DNA from: Solimicrobium sp040544425
GTDB taxonomy: Bacteria; Pseudomonadota; Gammaproteobacteria; Burkholderiales; Burkholderiaceae_D
DNA: 64,000 nt
Reading direction: 5' to 3'
Assembly: GCA_040544425.1 (NCBI GenBank)
Contig: JBEONO010000021.1
Location: 4,653 to 68,652, forward strand
In this document: positions 56,165 through 63,961 of the stretch, one piece after another
Layout: each line of letters starts with the position of its first letter
How positions within the stretch are numbered: position 1 is the first letter of the stretch
Made by a program: the position numbers and the translations under genes
The notes under the pieces: generated by a model
What the model was told of the DNA's origin: nothing
Database searches by the model: none
Seen by the model: only the letters and a program-made list of their open reading frames with translations

Positions 56165-57100
56165 ATGTCAACTTCCATTCACTCCAGCGCAATTTGCGAG
56201 TCCAAAAATATTGGCAGCAATACGAAAGTAGGGGCATTTGCGCGCATTTTATCCAATGCCGTGATCGGTGAAGACTGCGCGATCGGTGACGGCGTATTTA
56301 TTGAAAATGATGTGGTGATAGGTGACCGAGTAACGCTGAATCTGGGCGTTAAAATTCTGGATGGGGTAGTCCTGGAAAACGATACGACTATTGGTCCCAA
56401 CGTTACCTTCGCCAATGACCTTAGACCAGCGGGCAAGAGTCACTCAAAAGAGCTGAAACAAACTACTGTCTGCTCCGGCGCGACTGTTCATGCAAATGCA
56501 ACCGTCCTGTCAGGTTTGGTCATCGGTAAATTTGCTGTAGTTGGGGCTGCTGCGGTTGTCACTCAATCTGTTCCACCATATGCAATCGTGGTTGGCAATC
56601 CTGCAGTCATTACAGGTTATGTAAACTCACATCTTCCTGTTATGGATGTCGAAAGTAAACCACCATTAGATAAAGAACGCATTATCTCCACCAGAGTACG
56701 CGGCGTCACCTTGCATCAATTCAATCATGTGACCGATTTACGAGGCAGCTTATCGGTTGGAGAATTTGAAAAGGAAATTCCCTTTTTTCCAAAACGCTAT
56801 TTTTTGGTTTTTGATGTTCCCAACGAAAAAACGCGCGGACAGCACGCACATAAAAAGTGTCATCAATTTCTGATCTGTGTGAAGGGACAATGCTCTGTTG
56901 TTGCTGATGACGGTAGTTCACGTCAAGAATTTGTGCTGGATTCACCGTCCAAGGGTATTTATCTGCCGCCGATGATTTGGGGTACGCAATACAAGTATTC
57001 CTCGGATTCGATTCTATTGGTGTTTGCGTCTGATTATTACGAGGCTGAGGATTACGTACGTGATTACGATGAATTCAAAGACCTATTGGGTGGCGCTTGA
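56165..57100 (+). CDS. Bifunctional sugar N-acetyltransferase / dTDP-4-keto-6-deoxyglucose 3,4-ketoisomerase
   Basis: A 311-residue fusion. Residues 1-165: left-handed beta-helix acetyltransferase of the WxcM-N/FdtC kind, with hexapeptides such as IGEDCAIGDGVFIENDVVIG, the conserved NVTFANDLRP loop and VGNPAVITGYV end. Residues about 178-311: cupin of the WxcM-C/FdtA/QdtA kind, with GQHAHKKCHQFLICVKG, IYLPPMIWGTQYKYS and DYVRDYDEFKDL. It would isomerise the RmlB product to a 3-keto sugar and, after FdtB transamination, acetylate the 3-amino group. Similar fused enzymes are known (FdtD of Shewanella). The 3' end overlaps the GtrA-like gene by 4 bp. Confidence 0.9.
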   Translation: MSTSIHSSAICESKNIGSNTKVGAFARILSNAVIGEDCAIGDGVFIENDVVIGDRVTLNLGVKILDGVVLENDTTIGPNVTFANDLRPAGKSHSKELKQTTVCSGATVHANATVLSGLVIGKFAVVGAAAVVTQSVPPYAIVVGNPAVITGYVNSHLPVMDVESKPPLDKERIISTRVRGVTLHQFNHVTDLRGSLSVGEFEKEIPFFPKRYFLVFDVPNEKTRGQHAHKKCHQFLICVKGQCSVVADDGSSRQEFVLDSPSKGIYLPPMIWGTQYKYSSDSILLVFASDYYEAEDYVRDYDEFKDLLGGA

Positions 57101-57492
57101 GGCGCTGGATTGACTGGGTTCTCAATCAAAGAGTTTTGCGATTTTTAATAACGGGAACTCTGAACACGCTATTGACCTACCGCCTTTATCTGCTGTTTAA
57201 GACAGTCTTAAACTACCAGCTTGCTTATTTTCTGTCCTATATTGTCGGTATATTATTCACGTATGTGATGAGCTCGCTGTTCGTATTTAAGAGCCCGATA
57301 TCTTTATTGACCTTTATTCGATTCCCTCTGGTGTACGTTGTTCAGTATTTTTTTGGCGCGATCATCCTGGCCCTTGCTGTCAAAATATTGGGCGTATCAG
57401 AAAACATTGCTCCACTCATTGTGATTGTGTTTACGTTGCCAATCACCTATCTATTGAGCAAATTTTTTTTATTAAAAAGTAATCAGAAGTGA
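57097..57492 (+). CDS. GtrA-family membrane protein (putative lipid-linked sugar flippase)
   Basis: A 131-residue protein with four membrane helices and the GtrA pattern LRFLITGTLNTLLTYRLYLL near the start and VGILFTYVMSSLFVFK in the middle. In O-antigen-modifying systems GtrA is thought to move undecaprenyl-phosphate-linked sugars to the periplasmic face. The start is TTG 57097, overlapping the previous stop by 4 bp, which supports it. With the GtrB-like gene two positions upstream and a GT-C protein further up, it completes a candidate side-branch module. Confidence 0.87.
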   Translation: MRRWIDWVLNQRVLRFLITGTLNTLLTYRLYLLFKTVLNYQLAYFLSYIVGILFTYVMSSLFVFKSPISLLTFIRFPLVYVVQYFFGAIILALAVKILGVSENIAPLIVIVFTLPITYLLSKFFLLKSNQK

Positions 57493-57602
57493 TGAATAAA
57501 AAATATTTGCAAATGGTCAGCGCAGTTTCACCGTGTCGTGACGGGTATTCTTCTGGCCGAATTATTGAAGTAGTCCGAAACCAGTTGATGCTATGCGCCT
57601 AG
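57492..57602 (+). CDS. Small 36-codon reading frame between gtrA-like and GT4 genes
   Basis: ATG 57492 shares a base with the GtrA-like stop (TGATG), and the frame ends at 57602, ten bases inside the following glycosyltransferase gene. The predicted 36-residue peptide (MNKKYLQMVSAVSPCRDGYS and on) has no membrane segment and no recognised motif. It could be a translational relay carrying ribosomes to the next start, a remnant of a displaced gene, or chance. Confidence 0.35.
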   Translation: MNKKYLQMVSAVSPCRDGYSSGRIIEVVRNQLMLCA

Positions 57603-58705
57603 TTTATCTATCTCCTGTGCCTTGGGCGAGTTTTGCGCAGCGTCCGCATAAATTTGTGGAATGGTTCCAGGCAAAAAATAAATCGGAAGTATTATGGGTG
57701 GATCCGTATCCGACCAGATTGCCAGTATGGGCAGACTATCGTTTTTCAGGAAATAAGCAGGCGCATCTCAAAGCAGACGATATCCCATCATGGTTGACCG
57801 TGAATCGTCCTCGCTCATTGCCGGTGGAGCCGCTAATTGGCGTGAATAAAATTAATCTATGGCTGTGGGGTGACACGCTGAGTAAAGTGCATCAATTTGT
57901 AAGTGCCGGTGATTGCTGTATTGGTGTAGGTAAGCCCTCCCGTTTGGCACTATGTATTCTTGACCAACATGCAATGAATATGTCGTTCTATGATGCGATG
58001 GATGATTTCCCGGCTTTTTATAGTGGCATATCCCGGCGCTCCATGGAAAGGAACGAATCTGAAATCGCTGAAAAAGTATCCAGATTATTTGTCTCTTCAA
58101 GCGCATTGGCGCACCGGTTTGAACGGCATCATTTGAAATGTACAACGGTAATGAACGCCTGCGATCCCGAGAAACTGCCGACGCTGCAAACGCGTTCTGG
58201 CCGCGCGAGCAAACCGGTACTTGGTTACATTGGCACCATCGGGCATTGGTTTGACTGGGCTTTGATAATGGATTTAGCAAAGGCTAATCCGTGCATGGTT
58301 ATTCGCTTAATCGGACCAATGCATGTAAAGCCAGATGCGGCACTGCCCGACAACATTGAAATGCTGCCTGCCTGTGATCATGTCGAGGCGATGCAGCATC
58401 TGACCAGGTTTGACGTTGGCTTAATTCCTTTTAAAAAAAATGATTTGACGGCTTCAGTTGATCCGATCAAGTACTATGAATACCGGGCGATGGGGCTGCC
58501 AGTTATCTCTTCAGATTTCGGCGAGATGTCTTTGCGGGATGAGCAGCCTGGCGTATTTTTGGTCGATGAGAAATCCAATTTGTTTGATTTGGTCAAATTG
58601 GCTTTGGCTTTTTTAGAGGACATAGAACAAATATGGCTATTTCAAAACGAAAATTCATGGTCGCATCGATTTGAAAGTAGCAAAATATTTGGAGATTTAG
58701 ACTGA
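57593..58705 (+). CDS. GT4-type glycosyltransferase
   Basis: A 370-residue cytoplasmic glycosyltransferase with a GT-B fold. N-terminal: RLVYLSPVPWASFAQRPHKF; middle: YDAMDDFPAFYSG; C-terminal donor half: GYIGTIGHWFDWALIMDLA, DVGLIPFKKNDLTASVDPIK and KYYEYRAMGLPVISSDFGE, with the Glu of the EX7E-like region. It closely parallels the central domain of the 1042-residue protein in the same locus (shared YDxMD, NACD, GxIxxWFD and PxKxYEYxAxGxPV patterns), so the two are paralogues. Donor and acceptor are unknown. An A+T-rich gap follows. Confidence 0.85.
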   Translation: MRLVYLSPVPWASFAQRPHKFVEWFQAKNKSEVLWVDPYPTRLPVWADYRFSGNKQAHLKADDIPSWLTVNRPRSLPVEPLIGVNKINLWLWGDTLSKVHQFVSAGDCCIGVGKPSRLALCILDQHAMNMSFYDAMDDFPAFYSGISRRSMERNESEIAEKVSRLFVSSSALAHRFERHHLKCTTVMNACDPEKLPTLQTRSGRASKPVLGYIGTIGHWFDWALIMDLAKANPCMVIRLIGPMHVKPDAALPDNIEMLPACDHVEAMQHLTRFDVGLIPFKKNDLTASVDPIKYYEYRAMGLPVISSDFGEMSLRDEQPGVFLVDEKSNLFDLVKLALAFLEDIEQIWLFQNENSWSHRFESSKIFGDLD

Positions 58706-58964
58706 CCATAAATAGTAATTTTTCGCATTGTCAGCGTATGTACGTTTTACATGTTGCGGCTCACGGATTAAAAGTCGGTAGATTAAATATAAATGAAAAT
58801 GCCAAATATGGTAATCCTGGAATAAGATATGCGAAAAATGGAAGTATATAAACATAGTGTCGAACACGGAACAAAGCCAAAAATACACTCTAGAAAACAG
58901 TTAGTGTCTTCATAAAATGCAAAATCTGATGAAGGCATTTCAAGAAGAACTCAAAGGTCTAGCA
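58706..58964. other. A+T-rich gap before the hexapeptide acyltransferase
   Basis: About 260 bp, clearly richer in A and T than the upstream genes, with no acceptable reading frame or recognised element. It interrupts the otherwise tightly packed locus and could hold a promoter for the next gene. Confidence 0.4.
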
Positions 58965-59468
58965 ATGAATAATGACACGCACACAAAGCAGGAACAAATC
59001 CAAAGTTATTTTGTTCATCAATTAGCAGATGTTCATTCAAAAGCAATCGGTTACGACACAAAAATATGGCAATTTTGCGTTGTATTAGCCAAAGCGACAA
59101 TCGGACATAACTGCAATATATGTTCGCATTGTTTTATTGAGAACGATGTGATTATTGGTAATAACGTAACAATAAAGAACGGAGTTTATTTATTTGACGG
59201 GATGATATTGGAAGATAATGTATTCATTGGTCCCAACGCAACTTTTACCAACGATAAAACTCCACGATCGAAAGTTTATCCCTCAGCATTTTCAAAAACA
59301 CTTATAAAAAATGGGGCCTCAATTGGCGGTGGTGCTGTAATTTTACCGGGAATTACAATTGGTGAAAATGCAATGATTGGAGCTGGAGCGGTTGTCACCA
59401 AAGACGTTCCAGCGCATGCCGTTGTATATGGTAACCCTGCTAAAGTCCACTGGTCATTAACAACTTAA
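58965..59468 (+). CDS. Hexapeptide-repeat acetyltransferase, WxcM-N/FdtC-like
   Basis: A left-handed beta-helix protein of about 167 residues with successive hexapeptides (IGHNCNICSHCFIENDVIIG, IGPNATFTNDKTP, ILPGITIGENAMIGAGAVV) ending in VVYGNPAKVHWS. It resembles the N-terminal half of the fused enzyme at 56165-57100, including the NATFTND/NVTFAND loop, so a dTDP-amino-sugar N-acetyltransferase role is likely. The start at 58965 has an AAAGG ribosome-binding site; a frame from 58917 would add 16 residues. Its codon use is A+T-rich like the next gene, suggesting separate acquisition. Confidence 0.82.
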   Translation: MNNDTHTKQEQIQSYFVHQLADVHSKAIGYDTKIWQFCVVLAKATIGHNCNICSHCFIENDVIIGNNVTIKNGVYLFDGMILEDNVFIGPNATFTNDKTPRSKVYPSAFSKTLIKNGASIGGGAVILPGITIGENAMIGAGAVVTKDVPAHAVVYGNPAKVHWSLTT

Positions 59469-59528
59469 CCTAAGTGGCCCGTGCTCCTATTTCGTTCGGT
59501 AACACATAAAATTGGCGTATTTATCCAT

Positions 59529-61016
59529 TCATTGACCAAATCGATATGGGGGGTTAATGAACGGTTGCATGGACGACATAGTATTGGTCGATACAGCAAA
59601 GAAAATTAAGCATAGGAACGCAGAACAGACCAAGACTAGTATCCAGTGCTTTTTCAGATAGATAGTTATTTCCCTACCCGATGTGTTAAATGCGATGGTG
59701 CAATACAAAAGCACATGCAATGGCAGAAAAAATCTAGTTTCAATAGCGCCCGGTATAATTGCAAAGATTGGGAGTAGCAAGAGGAAAATAAATAGCGGCC
59801 AGGTTATATCTGCAGTCGAGCGATTCATAGACACGTTCACAGAGGAAGTCTGTCCTTTCGACTTCAATGCGCCATAGCGAACTAACGCAGACAAGAGCCC
59901 TAATGCAAGCACGAAGAAATTTAATGCAGCAATTTTGTTGTTTACCCAATTTGAATTTTTTACGTAGACCTCACCGTCTCGAAGGTCGAGTCCATTAACT
60001 AAATGCCTGCCATATATCCCTAGAAAATCCAGCGGATGTCGTGCAACTAGAGAAATATAATTAGCTACCGTAACTTTGCCATTCTCAAGGTTTTCTGAGA
60101 TAAATATTTTCTCCCCTGCCTTATCCATAAAGTAACGGCTAGCAGAGGGTGATGTAGGGTCAATCGTTGTTTCGTACCTTTGGATTGTGATGCCCCACAT
60201 CAGTTGGAGAGCAAAGAGCGATTTATCTGTGTTTTGGGAGATAACTGCAGGGCTCCAAGTTTCATGTGTTGAATGATTGATAAAGCTTTGTGGCAAGCTA
60301 ACAAGGAGTAAGCCCGTAGCGAAAGCTAATACACCTAGAAATCGGTTTTTAATGGATTGAGCCAAAAAGAAATAGAATGGCACTGCACAAAAAATGCATA
60401 GAAGAGGGAATAGATAAATGGTGCGAGTATTGTAAGCGCCAGCAGCAAGGACTCCGCCAATTAACGCAAAAAAGCTTTTAGCAATAAATGACATAGCAGT
60501 TTTTGCATTTAATAGCGCACTTATTGAACCAATCAATAACAGAAATGCAGGTAGATCACTTAGAGGATAAATGATCAAGCCAGGGAACAGAACAGCGATC
60601 AATAAAGAAACGACAACCCGCCTTGAGGTAGTCAGATTTCCACCAAAAACTCGAACATAGAATTCTGGCAGAACGATCGTTAGGGTGTAGGAATAAACAA
60701 GGGCGGACAATAATCGGTAAGGGTAGTTTTGATATTCGCTAGATAAATTCGAAATAGAATGTGCTGGCAATAATAGTAATGGAAAGAAGTAACCGCGAAT
60801 TTCCTTTGGGTAGTTAAAGAATATTTCAGGATTGCTTAGTGCCCAATAGCCTTTAGCATCCCAAGGAAAATATTGAACATTGTGAATCTTATGAAGAATT
60901 AGAAAAATGGCTACAGCAATGACAAAGGCGGCATATTTATTGCAATAAAAATACTTAATATTATTTTTTATCATTTTTCGAATGTTGGAAGTGAGTGTTG
61001 CGTTGCATGTGGTCAT
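59529..61016 (-). CDS. GT-C-like polytopic membrane protein, opposite strand
   Basis: A 495-residue protein with about eleven membrane helices. Between helices 1 and 2 lies PWDAKGYWALSNPEIF with Asp53 and Tyr57, a DxxxY arrangement reminiscent of GT-C glycosyltransferases such as ArnT-type enzymes. Helices alternate with short loops, and RTIYLFPLLCIFCAVPFYFF and GAIETRFFLPLHVLLYC (ER-F motif near the C-terminus) are also seen in such proteins. It is the only gene of the locus on the minus strand and is strikingly A+T-rich. An AAAGG ribosome-binding site lies 11 nt before the start. Function is unproved. Confidence 0.68.
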   Translation of the reverse strand: MTTCNATLTSNIRKMIKNNIKYFYCNKYAAFVIAVAIFLILHKIHNVQYFPWDAKGYWALSNPEIFFNYPKEIRGYFFPLLLLPAHSISNLSSEYQNYPYRLLSALVYSYTLTIVLPEFYVRVFGGNLTTSRRVVVSLLIAVLFPGLIIYPLSDLPAFLLLIGSISALLNAKTAMSFIAKSFFALIGGVLAAGAYNTRTIYLFPLLCIFCAVPFYFFLAQSIKNRFLGVLAFATGLLLVSLPQSFINHSTHETWSPAVISQNTDKSLFALQLMWGITIQRYETTIDPTSPSASRYFMDKAGEKIFISENLENGKVTVANYISLVARHPLDFLGIYGRHLVNGLDLRDGEVYVKNSNWVNNKIAALNFFVLALGLLSALVRYGALKSKGQTSSVNVSMNRSTADITWPLFIFLLLLPIFAIIPGAIETRFFLPLHVLLYCTIAFNTSGREITIYLKKHWILVLVCSAFLCLIFFAVSTNTMSSMQPFINPPYRFGQ

Positions 61017-61545
61017 ATGATACTTGACCTTTGATTGGACAGCACAAGGCGCTGTGTATCGGTCATTTCAATTTTCATTTATTTTCCGCGTCGGGTAAAT
61101 GGAAACAGGAATATGACGCATTTTTGTCGTAATGTGAGGGTTAATTGAAAAAAATTCAGTAATTACAAAAATATTAGAGTGATCGATGTTTGGGCAATGC
61201 ACAGCGATGAAGAAGTCAAAGGTGCAGTTGGAAAATGCGTATGTCGACAACCAATTCTGCCTGGACAACCATAAATGAGGTGTGCATCAGAAAATGGGCG
61301 TCGTTGTAATTCATTTGGATGGCTGATGCCAGTCGATTTTGAGCAAACAGTATTTTTAGCAGCTCTACCGAGCATGAAGGTCGCGGAGCGGTTCAGAGCG
61401 TCCAGCTAGCTCTGCAATTGGCCTGAATTTAGTATTAACATACGGTTGTTTCAGTTAACGATACAATGCACGGCGTTTTTGAATAAACCCATGCTTACCC
61501 AGTTTAAGCAACGTGTTCAGCCGGGTTGCATTTAATACAAAATTA
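61017..61545. other. Intergenic region between the minus-strand GT-C gene and the GT2 gene
   Basis: About 530 bp carrying presumed divergent promoters. Two short overlapping minus-strand frames (61068-61268 and 61163-61375) show no family resemblance and no good ribosome-binding site. It may contain decayed coding sequence, but nothing specific was recognised. Confidence 0.4.
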
Positions 61546-62439
61546 ATGAATTTTAAAATTTCAGTCATCATCGTCAATTACAACGCCGGCAATTACCTGA
61601 GGGCCTGCGTAGATTCGCTATTGGATTGTCCTTTAAAAAAGGAAATCATCGTTGTAGATAATGCCTCAGAAGACGACAGCCTCGCTTCGGTGGATGGACT
61701 TCCCGATTTAAGAATCATTAGAAATACCACTAACCTTGGATTTGCGACTGCCTGCAATCAAGGCGTAAAAGATTCCAGTGCTCCAATTCTTCTTTTTTTA
61801 AATCCCGACTGTACCTTCAAGTCTGGTGCCATCGTGAACCTGTTGGAGATCATGCATAAGGGCCAGCAGGTTGGTATGGTGGGCGGCCTGCTGGTAAATC
61901 TTGATGATACGGAGCAGCCAGGTGGGCGGCGCGCGATCCCAACTCCATGGCGTTCGTTCGTCAGAGCTTTTGGTTTGTCGCGGTTTTCCGATCGCTGGCC
62001 TAGTCTGTTTTATGACTTTCATATGCATAAACAGCCACTGCCAAACGAGCCGATCGAAGTAGAGGCCATTTCAGGCGCCTGTATGATGGTACGACGCGAT
62101 GTCATGCAGGATGTCGGGTATTGGGATGAAGGATATTTTCTGCATTGTGAAGATTTGGATTGGTGCATGCGATTCAGGCAAAAAGGATGGAAAATCCTGT
62201 TTGTCCCTGACGCTAAAATTACTCACGCCTTAGGTGCCTGCGGGAAAGATAAGAAACTGTTCGTTGAATGGCACAAGCACAAAGGCATGATCCGGTTTTA
62301 CCGTAAATTTTTTCAGCGCCAATATCCAGGCGTGTTGATGGGTTTAGTTGTAGTCGGTGTGTGGTTGCGTTTTGGCCTGGTAGCGACTTATCATTCGACT
62401 AAACGGATTCATCACACATGGCAGCGCGAGCGGCATTAG
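61546..62439 (+). CDS. GT2 glycosyltransferase, WbbL-like (putative rhamnosyltransferase)
   Basis: A 297-residue GT2 enzyme: ISVIIVNYNAGNYLRACVDS, EIIVVDNASEDDS, NLGFATACNQGVKDS, the DxD-type site LFLNPDCTF, and the acceptor-side base in EGYFLHCEDLDWCMRFRQKG. The C-terminus carries one hydrophobic segment (GVLMGLVVVGVWLRFGL). The family includes WbbL and RfbN-type rhamnosyltransferases that use dTDP-L-rhamnose, consistent with rmlBDAC in the same locus. The start at 61546 is preferred to 61513 because it begins at the first strand. It is followed one base later by the SDR gene. Confidence 0.87.
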   Translation: MNFKISVIIVNYNAGNYLRACVDSLLDCPLKKEIIVVDNASEDDSLASVDGLPDLRIIRNTTNLGFATACNQGVKDSSAPILLFLNPDCTFKSGAIVNLLEIMHKGQQVGMVGGLLVNLDDTEQPGGRRAIPTPWRSFVRAFGLSRFSDRWPSLFYDFHMHKQPLPNEPIEVEAISGACMMVRRDVMQDVGYWDEGYFLHCEDLDWCMRFRQKGWKILFVPDAKITHALGACGKDKKLFVEWHKHKGMIRFYRKFFQRQYPGVLMGLVVVGVWLRFGLVATYHSTKRIHHTWQRERH

Positions 62440-62440
62440 T

Positions 62441-63337
62441 ATGGATATCCAGCAAAATCATCCGCTTCGAGTTGGGGTACTGGGCGCCACCAGTTTTGTT
62501 GGAGCCAGTCTGATACAACGACTAAAAAATACGACAATGACGGGGATAGCATTCACGCGTCGTGACGTGCTTAGCCTGGAGCACGGCGTTGAGTGGCACA
62601 AGCTTGAGTCAGCACCGACACTAAACTCCAAAAACTATAGCGAAACCGAAATTCCTCTTTGGGTTTCTCTGGCTCCAATTGCAGTACTGCCCAAATATTT
62701 TCATTGGCTCGAAGCGCGTGGGGTACGGCGTATCGTTGTGCTTTCGTCCACTAGCAGGTTTACTAAAATTACTTCATCAGATCCGAGTGAGCAGATTTTG
62801 GTAAAACACCTGGCGGAGTCGGAACTGCGTGTGCAGCAGTGGGCCGAAACTCGCGCGGTAGAATGGATAATCTTGCGGCCAACTCTCATCTATGGATGCG
62901 GCCAAGATCGCAACATTGCCGAAATCACCCGATTTATTCGTCGCTTCGGGTTCTTCCCCATCCTTGGCAAAGCGTGTGGCTTGCGTCAACCGATCCATGT
63001 GCAAGACGTCGCAGGCGCTTGTTTGGCATCTTTGCAATCGCCTACTTCCGTCAACAGAGCTTACAATATTTCTGGTGATGAGACGCTGACGTATCGTGAG
63101 ATGGTGACGCGAATTTTTACAGTACTCGATAGAAAACCGCGCCTGATCTCCATTCCGTTATGGATGTTTCGCGCAGCGGTGTTTATGGCGCGATCTATTC
63201 CCCGCTACCGCAAGTGGTCCAGCGCTATGGCAGAACGCATGAATTGCGATATGGTTTTCGACCATTCTGATGTCAAGCGCGATTTCGAATTTCAACCGCG
63301 CAAATTTTCGTTATCGCAAGAAGACCTGCCGATCTGA
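62441..63337 (+). CDS. Atypical extended SDR (NAD-dependent epimerase/dehydratase family)
   Basis: A 298-residue Rossmann protein with the N-terminal GVLGATSFVGASLIQRL nucleotide motif, VVLSSTSRF, ILRPTLIYGCGQDRN and PIHVQDVAGACLASL. In the usual catalytic position the expected Tyr-x3-Lys reads Gln-Ile-Leu-Val-Lys (EQILVKHLAESE), so the Tyr is absent by my alignment. It could be a binding-only or repurposed family member. It follows the GT2 gene by one base, and similar SDR genes often stand beside initiating sugar-phosphate transferases in O-antigen loci, but no such gene follows within the window. Confidence 0.8.
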   Translation: MDIQQNHPLRVGVLGATSFVGASLIQRLKNTTMTGIAFTRRDVLSLEHGVEWHKLESAPTLNSKNYSETEIPLWVSLAPIAVLPKYFHWLEARGVRRIVVLSSTSRFTKITSSDPSEQILVKHLAESELRVQQWAETRAVEWIILRPTLIYGCGQDRNIAEITRFIRRFGFFPILGKACGLRQPIHVQDVAGACLASLQSPTSVNRAYNISGDETLTYREMVTRIFTVLDRKPRLISIPLWMFRAAVFMARSIPRYRKWSSAMAERMNCDMVFDHSDVKRDFEFQPRKFSLSQEDLPI

Positions 63338-63364
63338 CCGATCTTGATTTGGAGCGACTCTAAA

Positions 63365-63961
63365 ATGGAAAAACGACAATTCATTTCTAACTCGGCCGGT
63401 CTGTTGCTTGGCGTCCTTGCGGCAAGTACATCGCCCAGCCGCGCAGCGGCTCCTTCAGAAGATCAAATTATTTTGACGATAACAGGCGCCATCGAACACA
63501 GCAATCGCGGCAAAGTTGACGAGATGTCTGATCAATTGATGCACAAACAGGGTGTGCACTTTGAACGGGCCTATCAATTCACTTTAGCCGATCTGGCGAA
63601 ATTGCCCGTCGTAACAATCAGCCCGACGCTGGAATATGATGGACATGTTCATCGATTGATCGGCCCAAGTCTTTCATCGGTTTTGAAGATTGTCGGGATC
63701 AAACAAGCTGACACCACAAAAATTTTATTCCACGGCATCGATGGCTATTCGCCAGAAATCAGTTTGGCTCTTGCGCAGAAATACAATTTCATTTTGGCCA
63801 CGCACCTGGACGGCAAGCTGTTGTCGATTGGTGGATTCGGTCCCTTATTTGCGCTGTACGACGCCGACCGGATTCCCGAGATTGCGCAGAAACGTCTGAG
63901 TCAACTGCGTATTCTGGTGAACGTGACCGACGATTCTGGTGATCGTGACCGATGCGCCTAA
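63365..63961 (+). CDS. Exported protein of oxidoreductase molybdopterin-binding-like type, function unknown
   Basis: A protein of 198 residues with an N-terminal signal (MEKRQFISNSAGLLLGVLAAS) and the segments TLADLAKLPVVTISPTLEYD, GPSLSSVLKIVGI, HGIDGYSPEISLALA and GFGPLFALYDADRIPE. The last parts resemble the sulfite-oxidase-like fold of small periplasmic proteins predicted to bind molybdopterin, although the cofactor cysteine was not seen. The start at 63365 is the first ATG at a signal peptide; the frame also reads from 63344. It lies 27 bp after the SDR gene. Assignment is tentative. Confidence 0.6.
   Translation: MEKRQFISNSAGLLLGVLAASTSPSRAAAPSEDQIILTITGAIEHSNRGKVDEMSDQLMHKQGVHFERAYQFTLADLAKLPVVTISPTLEYDGHVHRLIGPSLSSVLKIVGIKQADTTKILFHGIDGYSPEISLALAQKYNFILATHLDGKLLSIGGFGPLFALYDADRIPEIAQKRLSQLRILVNVTDDSGDRDRCA

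Noticed and set aside
61068..61375. Two short overlapping minus-strand frames of 66 and 70 codons
   Set aside because: No recognisable family, no ribosome-binding site, and composition like the surrounding non-coding sequence.
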